A DNA stretch of 64,000 nucleotides from Monodelphis domestica (GCF_027887165.1 NC_077228.1:183669643-183733642), one strand, 5' to 3'. Counted from the stretch's first letter, positions 32,331 through 43,189 are shown. A program made the numbers and translations. Notes: generated by a model from the sequence alone, not told the origin.

Positions 32331-32749
32331 TGACTTGTTGGAGAAAGATTAGGCATGATCTCCCAGCCTCCAAGAGCAGCCATCCAGGTTTGCCTATAAC
32401 CACCTTCCCTGTCCGGGCCGTTATCCTGGCAAGTGTCTTCTGGGGTGACCGCCAACGAGCAGCTTTGGAGAGCCACTGGCTGCTCCCTAGCCCAGAGTTC
32501 TCTTGTTTGTTTGACTTTTCACTACTGCGCCCTGCTCCTGCCTCTCTGGATCACTCAGGGAGAGGAGGTGAAAACGGAGAAGCTCGCTGGCTGCAAGAGG
32601 GTTTTCCAAATGAAAAGGGGTGGGGAGGGGGAGGGAGACCGGCTTAGGGGAGGGGGCTCTTGCCGAGGGGGAAGACCTCGCATTGTAATCCAATGACATT
32701 TCCAACGTGGGGGTGGGGGGTACTCGCTACGGCTCTTGGAACCTTGGCT

Positions 32750-33240
32750 GCGGGCCCAGCTGGGAATAACTCTCTTCGCATAATTCGCGTGTTTACCAGG
32801 CATGAAAATTCTTGCTTTCGGCTTTTTTTTTTTTAAGACTCCCACCCTGTCCCCCTCCCCCACCCCTCCGCCGCCCCGTCAGCCCCTTTCGCAAGTGAAA
32901 CTCTGTCTAAAAAATATTGGCCCGAGGCACAGAAAGTTTTGCATAAATTCATAAGTGATGAATGGCTGATTTTAATGTTATTTGGGTATTTGTCAGAATC
33001 TAACAAATATACATGGGGACGGCAGTTCATAAACTTAAATATCTCAATATCCCCTTTCTTCTGGAAATAAATTACGTTTGTTTGCTCGGCTTGGAGTCTT
33101 AAAAGGTAGCCGACATTAAGAATATTTTAAAAGCCATCATCCATCGAGCATGTCTCCCAGGCGCCACGAAGATTAAATGGAAGAATCATAAGATGGAGGT
33201 CTTTAACTTTTAATCCTTTTACAATGAAGCCTCAGATAGT
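32750..33240. promoter_or_regulatory. Candidate conserved noncoding element 3' of NOG (A)
   Basis: Unique sequence of mixed composition, with no SINE/LINE signature and no good frame, about 2.7-3.2 kb beyond the NOG stop. It contains a perfect FOX core TGTTTAC (32790-32796) and several TAAT/ATAAA homeodomain-type motifs among CG-containing blocks. This texture is typical of developmental enhancers. Conservation is not visible from one sequence. Confidence 0.35.
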
Positions 33241-33354
33241 CGCGGGGGCAGGGTGCCTTCTCTGGGGGGAATAATGCCGTTATTCCTTGGCACTCAGTTA
33301 ATGAATACCCTAAACGTCGAGATAGACAGAGACACACAGAGAGAGACAGGCAGA

Positions 33355-33402
<48 letters not shown>

Positions 33403-35224
33403 GAGACAGAGACAGACGGAGAAGGGGAGGGGGCTGGCTATTGAAACGAGGAGCCAAAGAGGCTGGGCCTGGGGTGGAGGGTGGGAAGAAATCCTCGGGC
33501 TAGGCTGGAGGACGGGGCAGGGGTGGGGGAATGGGGGGGCTGACCCGGCACAGGGGAACCCAATGGAGGTTGGAGATAATTAGCGTGAATTCTAGTTGAC
33601 TTGGGAGAGTCCTGGCGGGAGCCGGGAGAGGAGGCGTTGCAAGGAGGGGGTTGAGGGTGGGAGGTGGCAGGGGGGTGGGGTGGCCATCCGAAGGGAGGGG
33701 AGCCAGCGAAAGGAGAGGAGCTCTGGAGTCCAAGATAAATAAAGGGAGTGTTGAGCCGCAGTGTCAGGTAGCTGGCCCACGTGGAGGGGCAGCGCTGGGT
33801 GTGCTCAGTATCGCCGGCCTGAGACCGAGAGAGACCTAGATGCCTTGCTATGCTAGGTTGCGGCTGGCCGAGCGGGCTGGGGGGCGGAGCGCAACACCAG
33901 ACCCGGGGTGGGGGTGGGGAGCTGGGGTGTCTTTCTTTTAAGGGCTTTGAGCAGGAGGGGGGACAGTGGTTAGTGCTGATGGGGGAAAGGGGTGGGGAAA
34001 GAAAGGGACAAAAGTATATCTTTCCCGGAGTTCTATAGATCCCTTAATCCGAAGCAAGGGATACAGAATGAACTCTCTCTCCCCAAAGCTAACCATCCTT
34101 CTCCAGAGTCTAGGGTGCTAATTGTGTTGGAAACAGACTTCTTCCTTTGCCTCCGGCGTCCCCCACCCCCAGCCCAAGGCACGTACTGGTGTGAAATTGC
34201 TAAAAGGCGATATTAGTGGCAGCTTTCCCTTGTCTCCACCCCGCCCCCTCACCCACGCCACAGGGACCAGAACTGCAAAGTGCCTTGTTTCAGGGAACTA
34301 GTCTGCCTAGTCCCAGACTAAACCCTGAGGGATTTTTCCTGATATGTGACAAGACTGGAGTGGAGGTTACCTGGATCGTTGGGAATACTCTCAAATATCC
34401 CTAACCTGGGGCTAAAAGGCACATATACACATGCCTTGGGCTCTGGCGGTACAGAAAATGGGGGTTGTGTGCCCAAGGGACTTCATGTGTGTATGTGTGG
34501 CCTTGACGCCCCTCTCCGGGTTTAAAACACTACTGCTCTCACCTTGGCAGCTTTTTCTCGGTTGCTTTTTAGGCGCTCAAAGGGTTAACGGGGGCTAGAT
34601 CTTGGGGTGGGGTGGAGGAGAGGCGGGAGGGGTGATGGGATCTGGGTGGGCGCTCACATCTCCCTCCTCCCTTTCTCCCCCTCCCATTCAGAGGGGGTCA
34701 AGTTTCAGCTGCACTCCGCCCCCAGGGTAGGTGTGAAAGACACGTGTCCCCATTGTGAACAGCCTGTCAGGCAGGACAAAGCGGCTGTCTCCCCCCCCCC
34801 CCTCCCCGCCCCCCGCCCCCCGCCCCGCAGCCCAGCTTAGGGTCAGCTCCGGGAGGCCGGCTGGGTGTCGAGGTCAAGACGAGATGGAGTTTTAGTAACA
34901 GGGAGAGAAGGGAGGGGAAAACCTGAGAGTTTGGAGGGAGCCATGTGATTCTAAAGAGAGGAGGTTTGAGATCATCAAGGCGCCCCCCCCTCCGCGCTCC
35001 CACTCCCTTGCCGCCTGAGGCTGCTGAGAAACTCATTAGGAGGTGATAACCTCTTCTTCACCCCCAACGGAGGGGAGTCCCCGGAGTTGTAGAGGCTCCC
35101 TCCCTCCATTCAAGGACAACCCACATGGGGACCCCCCATTGCCCACCTCCCCCAACGCCCGCCCGCCGGCCACTCCATCCGCTTCAGCCAAGAAAGAGGG
35201 TCAACAAATAGACTGGCAGTGCCC
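33240..35224. other. Repeat-free intergenic DNA downstream of NOG
   Basis: GC-richer unique DNA with G-runs and C-runs (for example about 34791-34830), a CA microsatellite, and no recognisable gene or interspersed repeat. Open frames here are proline/glycine-rich shadows without family resemblance. Confidence 0.6.
33356..33398. repeat. (CA)n microsatellite
   Basis: About 21 CA units flanked by GACA/GAGA-rich sequence. Confidence 0.95.
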
Positions 35225-35242
35225 AGGCGCAGAGTCGGTTTT

Positions 35243-35248
35243 AGTGGT
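35243..35248 (-). terminator. NOG: Candidate NOG poly(A) signal ATTAAA
   Basis: The minus strand reads ATTAAA, the commonest variant of AATAAA, about 690 bases after the NOG stop. An alternative ATTAAA lies at 35723-35728. The choice is inference. Confidence 0.4.
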
Positions 35249-35362
35249 TGACTTTAATTCTGCTCTGCACTTCTCTCTCTTTTACTACACGGGATGATAT
35301 TATAAAGAATAAATAGCAGGTGCTCTTAATTTACAATGATTAGTCATTCCATTTGTTCTCTC

Positions 35363-35370
35363 TATTTACA
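35363..35370 (-). promoter_or_regulatory. Pumilio response element UGUAAAUA
   Basis: The minus strand reads TGTAAATA, a second exact UGUANAUA match in the inferred NOG 3'UTR, with a near-match TGTAAATT about 35 bases further downstream. Two exact sites in one 3'UTR make PUM binding plausible. Confidence 0.5.
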
Positions 35371-35710
35371 ATAACTGTAAAATAACATTGAACTCTATAG
35401 CTTCTGCGAGGTCCAAGGAAAACAAAAACAAACAAACAAACAAACAAACAAAAAAAAAAAACACTTTCCGAAGAATGGAAAATAGCTTCTTTTAAAAAGT
35501 CCTTCTACCAAAAAAAAAAAGTTTCCCCCCTCTCATCTTTGTACTTAAAAAAAAATAACTTTTTTTTTTTCTGCTTCGCCAGGCGAAGTGCTCTGGATAT
35601 AAATAGCAGGTTAACATTAGCAACAACCAGAATAACAGTCTCTCTCCTCTTTTTTTTTCTTTTGTCTTTTTTTTTTTAAAATACAGTAGAAGCCGGTAAC
35701 TTTGAACTTA

Positions 35711-35718
35711 TAATACTG
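35711..35718 (-). promoter_or_regulatory. miR-200b/c/429 8-mer target site in NOG 3'UTR
   Basis: The minus strand reads CAGTATTA, a perfect 8-mer match to the miR-200b/c/429 seed (AAUACUG plus A1), about 215 bases after the stop. Noggin regulation by miR-200c in a Pitx2/miR-200c/noggin pathway is published in eutherians, so the site has independent support. Confidence 0.65.
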
Positions 35719-35750
35719 ACCTTTTAATAAGTAAATTAAAACTTAGACCG

Positions 35751-35758
35751 TATATACA
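35751..35758 (-). promoter_or_regulatory. Pumilio response element UGUAUAUA
   Basis: The minus strand reads TGTATATA, an exact match to the PUM1/PUM2 consensus UGUANAUA, inside the inferred NOG 3'UTR. It overlaps a short TG/CA-rich stretch, so chance is possible. Confidence 0.45.
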
Positions 35759-35783
35759 CACACATACATTCCTACACAGTTAA

Positions 35784-35790
35784 CAGTGCA
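35784..35790 (-). promoter_or_regulatory. Possible miR-148/152 seed site
   Basis: The minus strand reads TGCACTG, a 7-mer match to the miR-148/152 seed, about 145 bases after the NOG stop. Seed matches of this length occur by chance, so this is weaker than the miR-200 site. Confidence 0.3.
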
Positions 35791-35932
35791 TTACATGAAC
35801 CAGAAAGCTATGTCTCTGTAGCCAAAAAAAAAAAAAGTTCATTGAATCCAATTTAGAAGGGTGGCAGAATGGGGTGGGGGGGGGTGAGGGGTGGATCGAG
35901 AGTTGGGGTCTGGGTAAGAGGGACCCCGAGTT

Positions 35933-36877
<945 letters not shown>

Positions 36878-36898
36878 TTAGCCGAAGAAGGGGCGCAT
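36878..36898 (-). other. Upstream ORF, 6 codons, in NOG leader
   Basis: The ATG at 36896-36898 (minus) opens MRPFFG and stops at 36878-36880. That same TAA is the stop that closes the noggin frame upstream. The initiation context is weak (T at -3). Confidence 0.35.
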
Positions 36899-37159
36899 CC
36901 AAAGTGATTCCAAGGACGGTGGTCGTGGCTGGGGCGTCCCTGGCTAGTCTCTCCTTTCTCCGGAGTGGAGGAGGCGCGGGGCGCGGGGACTCGCCTGTCT
37001 CGCTCGGTAGCGGTGGCGTGGCTTTCCTCTCTCCTCTTTCGTTTCCTGATCACACAGTCCTGCCTTGCTTCTTAGCAGGAGCGCTTCAGGGTGAGTGGAC
37101 TCCTGTGTCCGGGTCCTGGGGGTGCTCTCCCAAGCCTGCTGTTCCGGGCTCCGTAGGGC

Positions 37160-37356
37160 AGCCTCCAGAGGCAGCAACGCCGGCGGTGGCGGGAGTAGCG
37201 GCAGCGTCAGCGGCAGCAAGGACAGGAGCAGCAGCGGCAGGAGCAGCAGCGGCGGCAGCAGCAGCAGCGATAACGGCGGTGGCAGAGGCAGCAGCTGGAC
37301 CAGGAGCAAGAGCTGGAGCAGGAGTAGGAGCGAGAGCGAGAGCAGGAGCGAGAGCA

Positions 37357-37400
<44 letters not shown>
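37160..37400. repeat. Imperfect GGC/CAG/GAG triplet tract in NOG leader
   Basis: The plus strand alternates GGCAGC, AGCAGC, GAGCAG and GGC units, ending in a near-pure GGC run at about 37358-37398. In NOG RNA this would be CUG/CCG/CUC-rich and able to form structure. It yields poly-Ala, poly-Gly and poly-Leu shadow frames on both strands. Confidence 0.85.
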
Positions 37401-37401
<1 letters not shown>

Positions 37402-37492
37402 GCGTCCTCGCACGTTGGCACCGGTTTGTCTGTCTCGAAGGGTCCAAGCCTTTAAATTTCCTGCACTTTCAGCTCCATCACCATGGAAACCA

Positions 37493-37650
<158 letters not shown>

Positions 37651-37837
37651 TTTCCCCCTCCCCTTTCTTCCCCCCAAACAACCCCACCCCCCACTTCACT
37701 TCTCCACCCCCGAGGAGCCAAAAGAACTGGATACGGGCTCTGGGCAGCCGCGGCTTAGGCTGCGCCGAGTCCTGCGACCCGCTGGACGAAGATGCCCCGA
37801 AAAGTCAGTCGACAGTCGGGCTGCTTGCCTCAGCTTA

Positions 37838-37915
37838 GAGGCGGCGGTGGCGGCAGCGGCGGCAGTGGTGGTGGCGGCGGAGGCGGCGGCGGCGGCGGCG
37901 GTGGTGGCGCTTGGC
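37838..37915. repeat. GGC/GGT triplet tract
   Basis: The plus strand shows repeated GGC, GGT and GGA triplets in the CpG island upstream of NOG. No gene is supported here. Confidence 0.8.
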
Positions 37916-38119
37916 AGGTCTCCGGGTAATTTTCTCTCTCCCCCACCCCCCTTCTCCTCCTCCTCCTTCTGCAAAATGCACCGCCCCCCTCCTTTCTAGG
38001 GCAATGCAACCGGGGCTCTAGGCTCCCCGCCAGGTCCAGTTCAGGGGGGCGCTTATTGTAGCGGCGGGGACCCGCCAAAGGGGTGCAGGGTTTGCAAGGG
38101 GGCGGGAGTGGAAGAGTAG

Positions 38120-38895
38120 GGGAATAGTGATGATTCCTTTCTCCTTGTACGCTTTGCAAAGGAAGAGGCTCAACGGAAAGGCCTCTAGGGTCTGTCTCTC
38201 GCGTGGAGTTGGAGCAAAAAAAAAAACGTGCATGGATGGAGTGAGTGCTTGAACTGGGCCCTCTGTCACCCTCCTTGCCTCCCCCCTCTCTCCCCCCCCC
38301 CCCCCAAGTATTTTTCACAGAGAAGGTTAACTGCGTCCAAGCATTTGTCTTGCCCGGCACGGGAGTGATCTAGACCCCTAGCCAACAAGGGTGTGTGTGT
38401 GTGTTTGTGTGTAGGGTGTTCGGCTCTGCACCCTCCTACTTTTTTCCTTGGCCCTGTAGACTCTGCGCCCTAAGTGGCTGAGCCAAGAAGGTGCGTCTGA
38501 CTCGCCTAGCCTTTCCTCTCCTAAACGCTGGGTTCTGCACGGCTGCTCCCCTCCCTTGGGGCGGGGCGCCCTCTTCTGGCTTTTGCGTGGCCTTGCACAT
38601 GGCCACGGTAGGCGGAAGAGCCCGAGGGGAACTTTGTATTTTGTATTTACTTTGATGGAGTACCTGACCTCTTTTACGTATATGTGCACGCGTACTTACG
38701 TTCACCTTGGTGTTTCAGGGCATTTGCTTAAAGGAGGTGAGGGTGCCTGGGCTGTTAGCCTTGCTCTTGACCTTCTGATTGTCAACCTCCTCTTTTATTT
38801 ACAGGGAAGGCAACTGACTGGGGAATGAGTGCAGTGTTGGTGTGAAAAGCCCTTCAGCAAATGTACTTTTCCTTGGTTTATGCGAATGGACTGCA
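38120..38895. other. Unique DNA upstream of NOG
   Basis: No interspersed repeat or gene seen. It contains a C-run near 38288-38305, a short GT run near 38391-38405 and the candidate CTCF site. Confidence 0.6.
38566..38579 (+). promoter_or_regulatory. Candidate CTCF site upstream of NOG
   Basis: GCGCCCTCTTCTGG matches the reverse form of the CTCF core (SYGCCMYCTRSTGG) at 13 of 14 positions. It lies about 1.9 kb upstream of the NOG start, at the far side of the CpG-rich region. Binding is inference. Confidence 0.4.
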
Positions 38896-39005
38896 GAATG
38901 TAAGCTCTTTGAGAGCAGCCAAGGGTGTGTTTCTCTTGTCAACTTGTCTGTAGGTACAGTGCCTGGACTTTCGTGGGGACTTAATGTTTGCTAGTTGACT
39001 GAGTG
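38895..39005 (+). mobile_element. L2 3'-end fragment (first interspersed repeat upstream of NOG)
   Basis: GTAAGCTCTTTGAGAGCAGC and ACAGTGCCTGGACTTTC, ending TGCTAGTTGACTGAGTG. Marks the right edge of the repeat-free island. Confidence 0.65.
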
Positions 39006-39600
39006 ATCTTACCCCTCTCCTCCCTTGGTTAGTTGGACAGTTTTTCATCTGGAGTAAAAATAACTGGGAACTGTGGCATTAAGGAAGTAGGTAGTAGAAT
39101 TGGTGTCTTTTAAAGGAAACATCTCCCTTCCCTCAGGTTGGAGCCTTGAGGAAAAACCTCTTTATAACCCCTACTAGTTATGGCTCAGTCCTCCATCCAA
39201 CATATAAAAGAGCTCATCAGATAAAGGCTTCCCTTCTGTTCTGGTTGGGCTTGCCTCAGGGTAGAGAATTTGGTTTCAAGCAATTTCAAAAAATGAAAGC
39301 AACTTTAAAAAATGACACTTGGTTTTGGAGGGACCTGGATGGGAAGCTCTCTCCCTTCTAGAAAGGAAGGAGAGCCCAGGGATTACTGCTTTTGTTCTAG
39401 AGTATGATTTTTAGGGGTCAAAGGTGGGTAAATCAGAACTACAGAGGGGGAGTAAATTCTCAGTAGGGTACAATCAGACACAAAGGTATTGGGAACTTCC
39501 CAATGTGACAACCTGAATGAGAGCATTTGCCCTCTCTTTACAAATGACTTACCTTCCACAGATAATCTGCAAAGAGGGTTTACCATCCCTTTCATACTGT
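39005..39600. other. Intergenic, no gene seen
   Basis: Unique-looking DNA without a supported gene. Confidence 0.45.
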
Positions 39601-39725
39601 CTAGATATGTATGTATATATGTGTGCACATATGTGCATATATGTAGATATACTTATATATAGAGATAGGTAGATGATAGATAGACAGATAGATCGATGGA
39701 TAGATAGATAAATAGATAGATAGAA
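39600..39725. repeat. TATG/GATA simple repeat
   Basis: TATGTATATATGTG units passing into GATAGATA units. Confidence 0.9.
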
Positions 39726-39729
39726 AGTC

Positions 39730-39965
39730 ATGGACAGCTAGGTAGTGAAGAGGATAGAGTGCTGGCCTGGAATCAGGAAGACATCTTCCTGAGTTCAAAT
39801 CTGGCCTTAGTCACTTACCAGCTGTGTGACCCTGGGCAAGTCACTTAATCCTGTTTGCCTCAGTTTCCTCATCTGTCAAATGAGCTAGAGCAGGAAAGGG
39901 CAAACCACTCTAGTATTTTTGCCAAGAAAACTCAAATGGGGTCATAAAGATTGACTGAATGACAA
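39730..39965 (+). mobile_element. CORE-SINE with RTE/BovB-like tail
   Basis: GACAGCTAGGTAGTG head, CTGGCCTGGAATCAGGAAG, GCTGTGTGACCCTGGGCAAG, GGCAAACCACTCTAGTA. Full length. Confidence 0.9.
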
Positions 39966-40054
39966 TTGTAGTCATGTCATATCATATCATATTATGTCAG
40001 ATCAGTCTCAGCAGTCAGTGCTGTTGTAACCACCCCTGTACACTAGAACTTCAC

Positions 40055-40370
40055 TAAATCAGGAGTTACCTAGTGGATAAAGGGCTTGGCTTACAGTCAG
40101 GAACCTGGCTTAAAGTCTTTCTTATTATTACACAGGGATGTTTGTGACATTGGGGAAAACACTTCACTTATTACTTCACCTAAAAACTAGAACTATACAT
40201 TCCAGCTGAGTTGTCCATTAGGAAGGAATGGGGTACAATGAATAGAGTGTTGGCTCTGCAATCAGAGGACTTGGGTTCAAAACCTGCTTCAGCATATTAC
40301 TATTCAGTGTGACTATAGGTGCTTAGTAACGTTTGAAATATAGCAGACACAATAAATTCTAGTTAACTGA
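40055..40370 (+). mobile_element. CORE-SINE fragments
   Basis: Two decayed heads: GTTACCTAGTGGATAAAGG (40065) and GGGTACAATGAATAGAGTG (40230), the second followed by GGTTCAAAACCTGC. Confidence 0.55.
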
Positions 40371-40419
40371 CAAATCATGTATCCTTTTTAGAATTCAAGG
40401 CTTCTTTCTGTAAAATGAA

Positions 40420-40650
40420 GGGGCAGCTAGTGGAGAGAGGGCCAGGCTTGTAGTCAGGAGGTTCTGGTTTCAAATCTAGTCTCAGACACTTCCTAGATGT
40501 GTGATCTTGGGCATGTCACTTAACCCCACTTGCCTAGTCCTTGCTGCTCTTGTTGAAGGTAAGGGTTTAAAAAATCAAATAAAACGAGGTGGTTGGATGA
40601 GAGGGTATGTAAGGCCCTTCCAATCCTAAATCTGTAGTCTATGGTCTGAA
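40420..40650 (+). mobile_element. CORE-SINE, WSINE1-like, plus SINE tail fragment
   Basis: GGGGCAGCTAGTGGAGAG, CTCAGACACTTCCTAGATG, TGAAGGTAAGGGTTTAAAA, then a fragment with AAGGCCCTTCCAATCC. Confidence 0.8.
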
Positions 40651-41035
40651 TTATTAGAAGAACTTTCCCCCCACACTGATGGAATCATAGATTTGGACTG
40701 AAAAAAATTCAGGCAGACTAGAAGGCAGCCAAGATAAATTATACATTTAAAAAGTAAATGGGATTTTATTACTTTGATGTATTGATGGTTTCTAAAACTA
40801 ATGAAATGTCTAATAGAAACCCATTTCAGTGAATAGGAAGGACATCAATGATCTGAGTACAAATGGGAACTTAAAAAATACTTGGGGATTGTTTTACTGG
40901 CCTTGGAGTCAGTTTCTAATTGAAATTCTATCATTTGGTAGCTGAATGACATCAGACTGGTCTTAACACTATTTGGTATTCTATGAACACAGAAGAATTG
41001 AAGTAGCTCAAAAGAATTGTAGGTTCTGAAAATTT
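40650..41035. other. Intergenic, SINE remnant only
   Basis: A weak SINE-like phrase (CTGGCCTTGGAGTCAG) near 40900. No gene. Confidence 0.4.
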
Positions 41036-41158
41036 TATTTTTTTATGAAAACCTTTACCTCCTGTCTTAGAATCGATATTAAGTATCTGTTTTAAGGCAG
41101 AAAAGAGGTAAAGGCTAGGGAAATTGGATTCAATGACTTGTCCAAGGTCACACAGTTA

Positions 41159-41229
<71 letters not shown>

Positions 41230-41292
41230 GTTATATTTGAACCCAGGACCTCCTATCTCCAAGCCTGACTCTCCACCGAGCTACCTAGCAAC
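41035..41292 (-). mobile_element. CORE-SINE, WSINE1-like, split by an internal AT microsatellite
   Basis: Antisense CTTTACCTCCTGTCTTAGAA and CAAGGTCACACAGTTAG, then the AT tract 41160-41226, then TTTGAACCCAGGACCTCC and GAGCTACCTAGC. The tract sits within the SINE body. Confidence 0.9.
41160..41226. repeat. (AT)n microsatellite inside a SINE
   Basis: 67 bases of perfect TA/AT repeats, bounded on both sides by WSINE1-like sequence. Confidence 0.97.
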
Positions 41293-41374
41293 TTTAGGGA
41301 TCCACAAATTTAGAGACATCTCCATCCCAAATGTCCATAGGGGCTATTTGTGCCTGACCTGTGATAGAGCTGTC

Positions 41375-41465
41375 TGAGTTCGTATTGGTCTGATCAGCCA
41401 TAGTCAGACACACCCAGACATCATAATGTCATTTTGGTACTCTTCAAGTGTGAAAAATAACAACT
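41375..41465 (+). mobile_element. Unclassified retroposon-like repeat, short copy C
   Basis: GACATCATAATGTCATTTTG and GTACTCTTCAAG with a tail ATAACAACTATT match the 3' end of copies A and B. Confidence 0.5.
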
Positions 41466-41755
41466 ATTACCCTATCTTCAGTCTCATTTTCCTTTTCTGT
41501 GAAATGAGAATGTGGAATGAGGCAACCTCTCAGCTCCCCAATAATCTGGAAATCTTTAGGTATGAGTTTCTTGGAATTAGATGATTTTCTTATGTAATTT
41601 AAATATTTCATGGCAATCTTATTTGGGTCCTTATTATGCTTATGGTGTCTTTCTTCCACAGATAGGATTGAGTGAAGATTTGGCTTAGCACCTTGTTTAT
41701 GATTGCCATTTCTGAATCCATCTTGGCATCAGAGGATGGTTGCAGATTCAGTCAT
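41465..41755. other. Intergenic, SINE remnant only
   Basis: SINE-like CAGTCTCATTTTCCTTTTC near 41478 and no gene. Confidence 0.4.
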
Positions 41756-41960
41756 CAGAGGATTCAATCAACAAACATTTATTAAGCAAGTAGACACTTA
41801 TCAGACACTGACCGAAGCTCTGTAGCTAAAAATTCAATGAATGAACCGATTTCTACCCAAGAGGAGCTTATATTCACATCAGGAGGGGAGACAATAAGTA
41901 CGTATACAAGGAAGTATGGAATTAGTAAAGAAGATACTGAATGAATCTATGTAATCTCCT
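41755..41960 (-). mobile_element. L2 3'-end fragment
   Basis: CAACAAACATTTATTAAGC, ACCCAAGAGGAGCTTATATT and GGGGAGACAATAAGTACG. Confidence 0.75.
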
Positions 41961-42175
41961 TCTGGAGTGGTATTTTATCCAAATTCCAATTCTCCCAAAT
42001 ATGAGGTATTATGCCACTTACTTAATATTTAATATAATAATTTAATTTATATAATGCCAAAAACTTTACAAAAACATTTTCATAAAACTAAACAGTAACA
42101 TTTTAGAGTTGAAACAGCATTTAGCCCAAGTCATCTACAAAGGGAATCCCCACTGTAAGGTAATCTACAAATGGC
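41960..42175. other. Intergenic, possible MIR remnant
   Basis: CAAAAACTTTACAAAAACATTTT resembles a decayed MIR. No gene. Confidence 0.35.
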
Positions 42176-42360
42176 CACACATGGTGAATAAAATGGTGGA
42201 TTTGCTGCCAGGAAGATCTGAGTTCAAATCCCATCTCAAAGGCTTATTTAACTGTATGACCCTAAGCAAGTTGATTAACCCCTCTCAGTCTCAGCATCCC
42301 CATCTGTAAAATGGCTATAACAATAGCACCTACCTTCCAGTTCTATATATATGAAATAAT
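42175..42360 (+). mobile_element. CORE-SINE, Mar1/MIR-like
   Basis: AGGAAGATCTGAGTTCAAAT, CCATCTGTAAAATGGCTATA and ACAATAGCACCTACC. Confidence 0.8.
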
Positions 42361-42361
42361 A

Positions 42362-42550
42362 TGTCTGTCAATAAACATTTATTAATTGCCTGCCATGTGC
42401 CAGATACTGTGCAAAGAGGTAAAACAAACAAACAACAAAGGTAAAGGACTGTCCATATTCTCAAGGAATTAATAATCAAATAAATGTAAGAGGCAACTTG
42501 CAGACAACTAATTGCTTTGAAAACTCTAAAGCAATATTTAAATGCTAGAT
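42362..42550 (-). mobile_element. L2 3'-end fragment
   Basis: CAATAAACATTTATTAATTG, CCATGTGCCAGATACTGTGC and TCTCAAGGAATTAATAATC. Confidence 0.75.
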
Positions 42551-42564
42551 AATAGTAATAATAA

Positions 42565-42815
42565 GACTTAACTGTAGCTCAGTAGTTAAGAGCACTGGGC
42601 CTGGAGTCAGGAAGACCCGAGTTCAAATTTGGCCTCAGATACTTCCAAACTGTGTGACCTTGAGTAAGTCATTTAACCTCTGCCTAAAAGAAGAATTCTG
42701 TGGAGGCAGAAATGGCAAACCACTCCAGTATCCTTGCCAAAAAACCTCCACGGATAAGCCATGGTTCATGGAATCGGGAAGAGTTGGACATTATTGGACA
42801 ACAACAATGACAATA
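42565..42815 (+). mobile_element. CORE-SINE with RTE/BovB-like tail
   Basis: TAGCTCAGTAGTTAAGAGC, GGCCTGGAGTCAGGAAGACC, GGCAAACCACTCCAGTATCC and GATAAGCCATGGTTCATGG, ending GGACAACAACAATGAC. Confidence 0.9.
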
Positions 42816-42839
42816 ATTATTATAAAGATTTCCACAGAG

Positions 42840-43150
42840 GAGGCACTCACAGCCTTTTGAGGAAGCTCATTCCACTCTGAGACAGTTCTAATTGTTACAA
42901 TGTTTGTTGTTATTATTTTTGCTAACTTGAACCTAACTTTGCCTCTTTGTAACTTCAACTCACCTTTCTAATTCTACCCTCTGGGACAAACTGAACAAGA
43001 CTAACCCTTATTTTTATATGACAGTCCTTCAAACACATGAACAAACACCATGAACTTTCCAAATCTTCACTACTCTAGGATAAATACCCCAATTCCTTTA
43101 GTCACTCTCTATATGAAGGACCCCAAGAGCCTATTTTCCCTCCTTTGGTA
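42840..43150 (-). mobile_element. L3/CR1-type LINE 3' end
   Basis: GAAGCTCATTCCACTCTGAG, CAGTTCTAATTGTTACAATG, TGCCTCTTTGTAACTTC, ATTCTACCCTCTGGGAC and AACAAGACTAACCCTTA follow the reversed CR1/L3 3' end. Confidence 0.75.
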
Positions 43151-43189
43151 CCTAAAAGTTATTAATTTTTAAAAATGATCATGCATGGG

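Larger units (their letters stand above)
35225..35932 (-). other. NOG: NOG 3'UTR (inferred extent)
   Basis: AT-rich, repeat-free sequence directly after the NOG stop. It contains A/T homopolymers, CAAA runs (about 35424-35462) and several plausible post-transcriptional sites listed separately. The end is inferred from the ATTAAA on the minus strand at 35243-35248. No canonical AATAAA was seen on the minus strand downstream of the stop in this span. A nearer ATTAAA at 35723-35728 could give a much shorter 3'UTR. RNA 3'-end reads would decide. Confidence 0.55.

Noticed and set aside
36944-37447. 167-residue minus-strand frame rich in Leu and Pro
   Set aside because: Translation of the same triplet tract in another frame. 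No family resemblance.
37830-38360. 176-residue minus-strand frame ending in polyproline
   Set aside because: Driven by GGC repeats; no start context, domain or neighbour that supports a gene.
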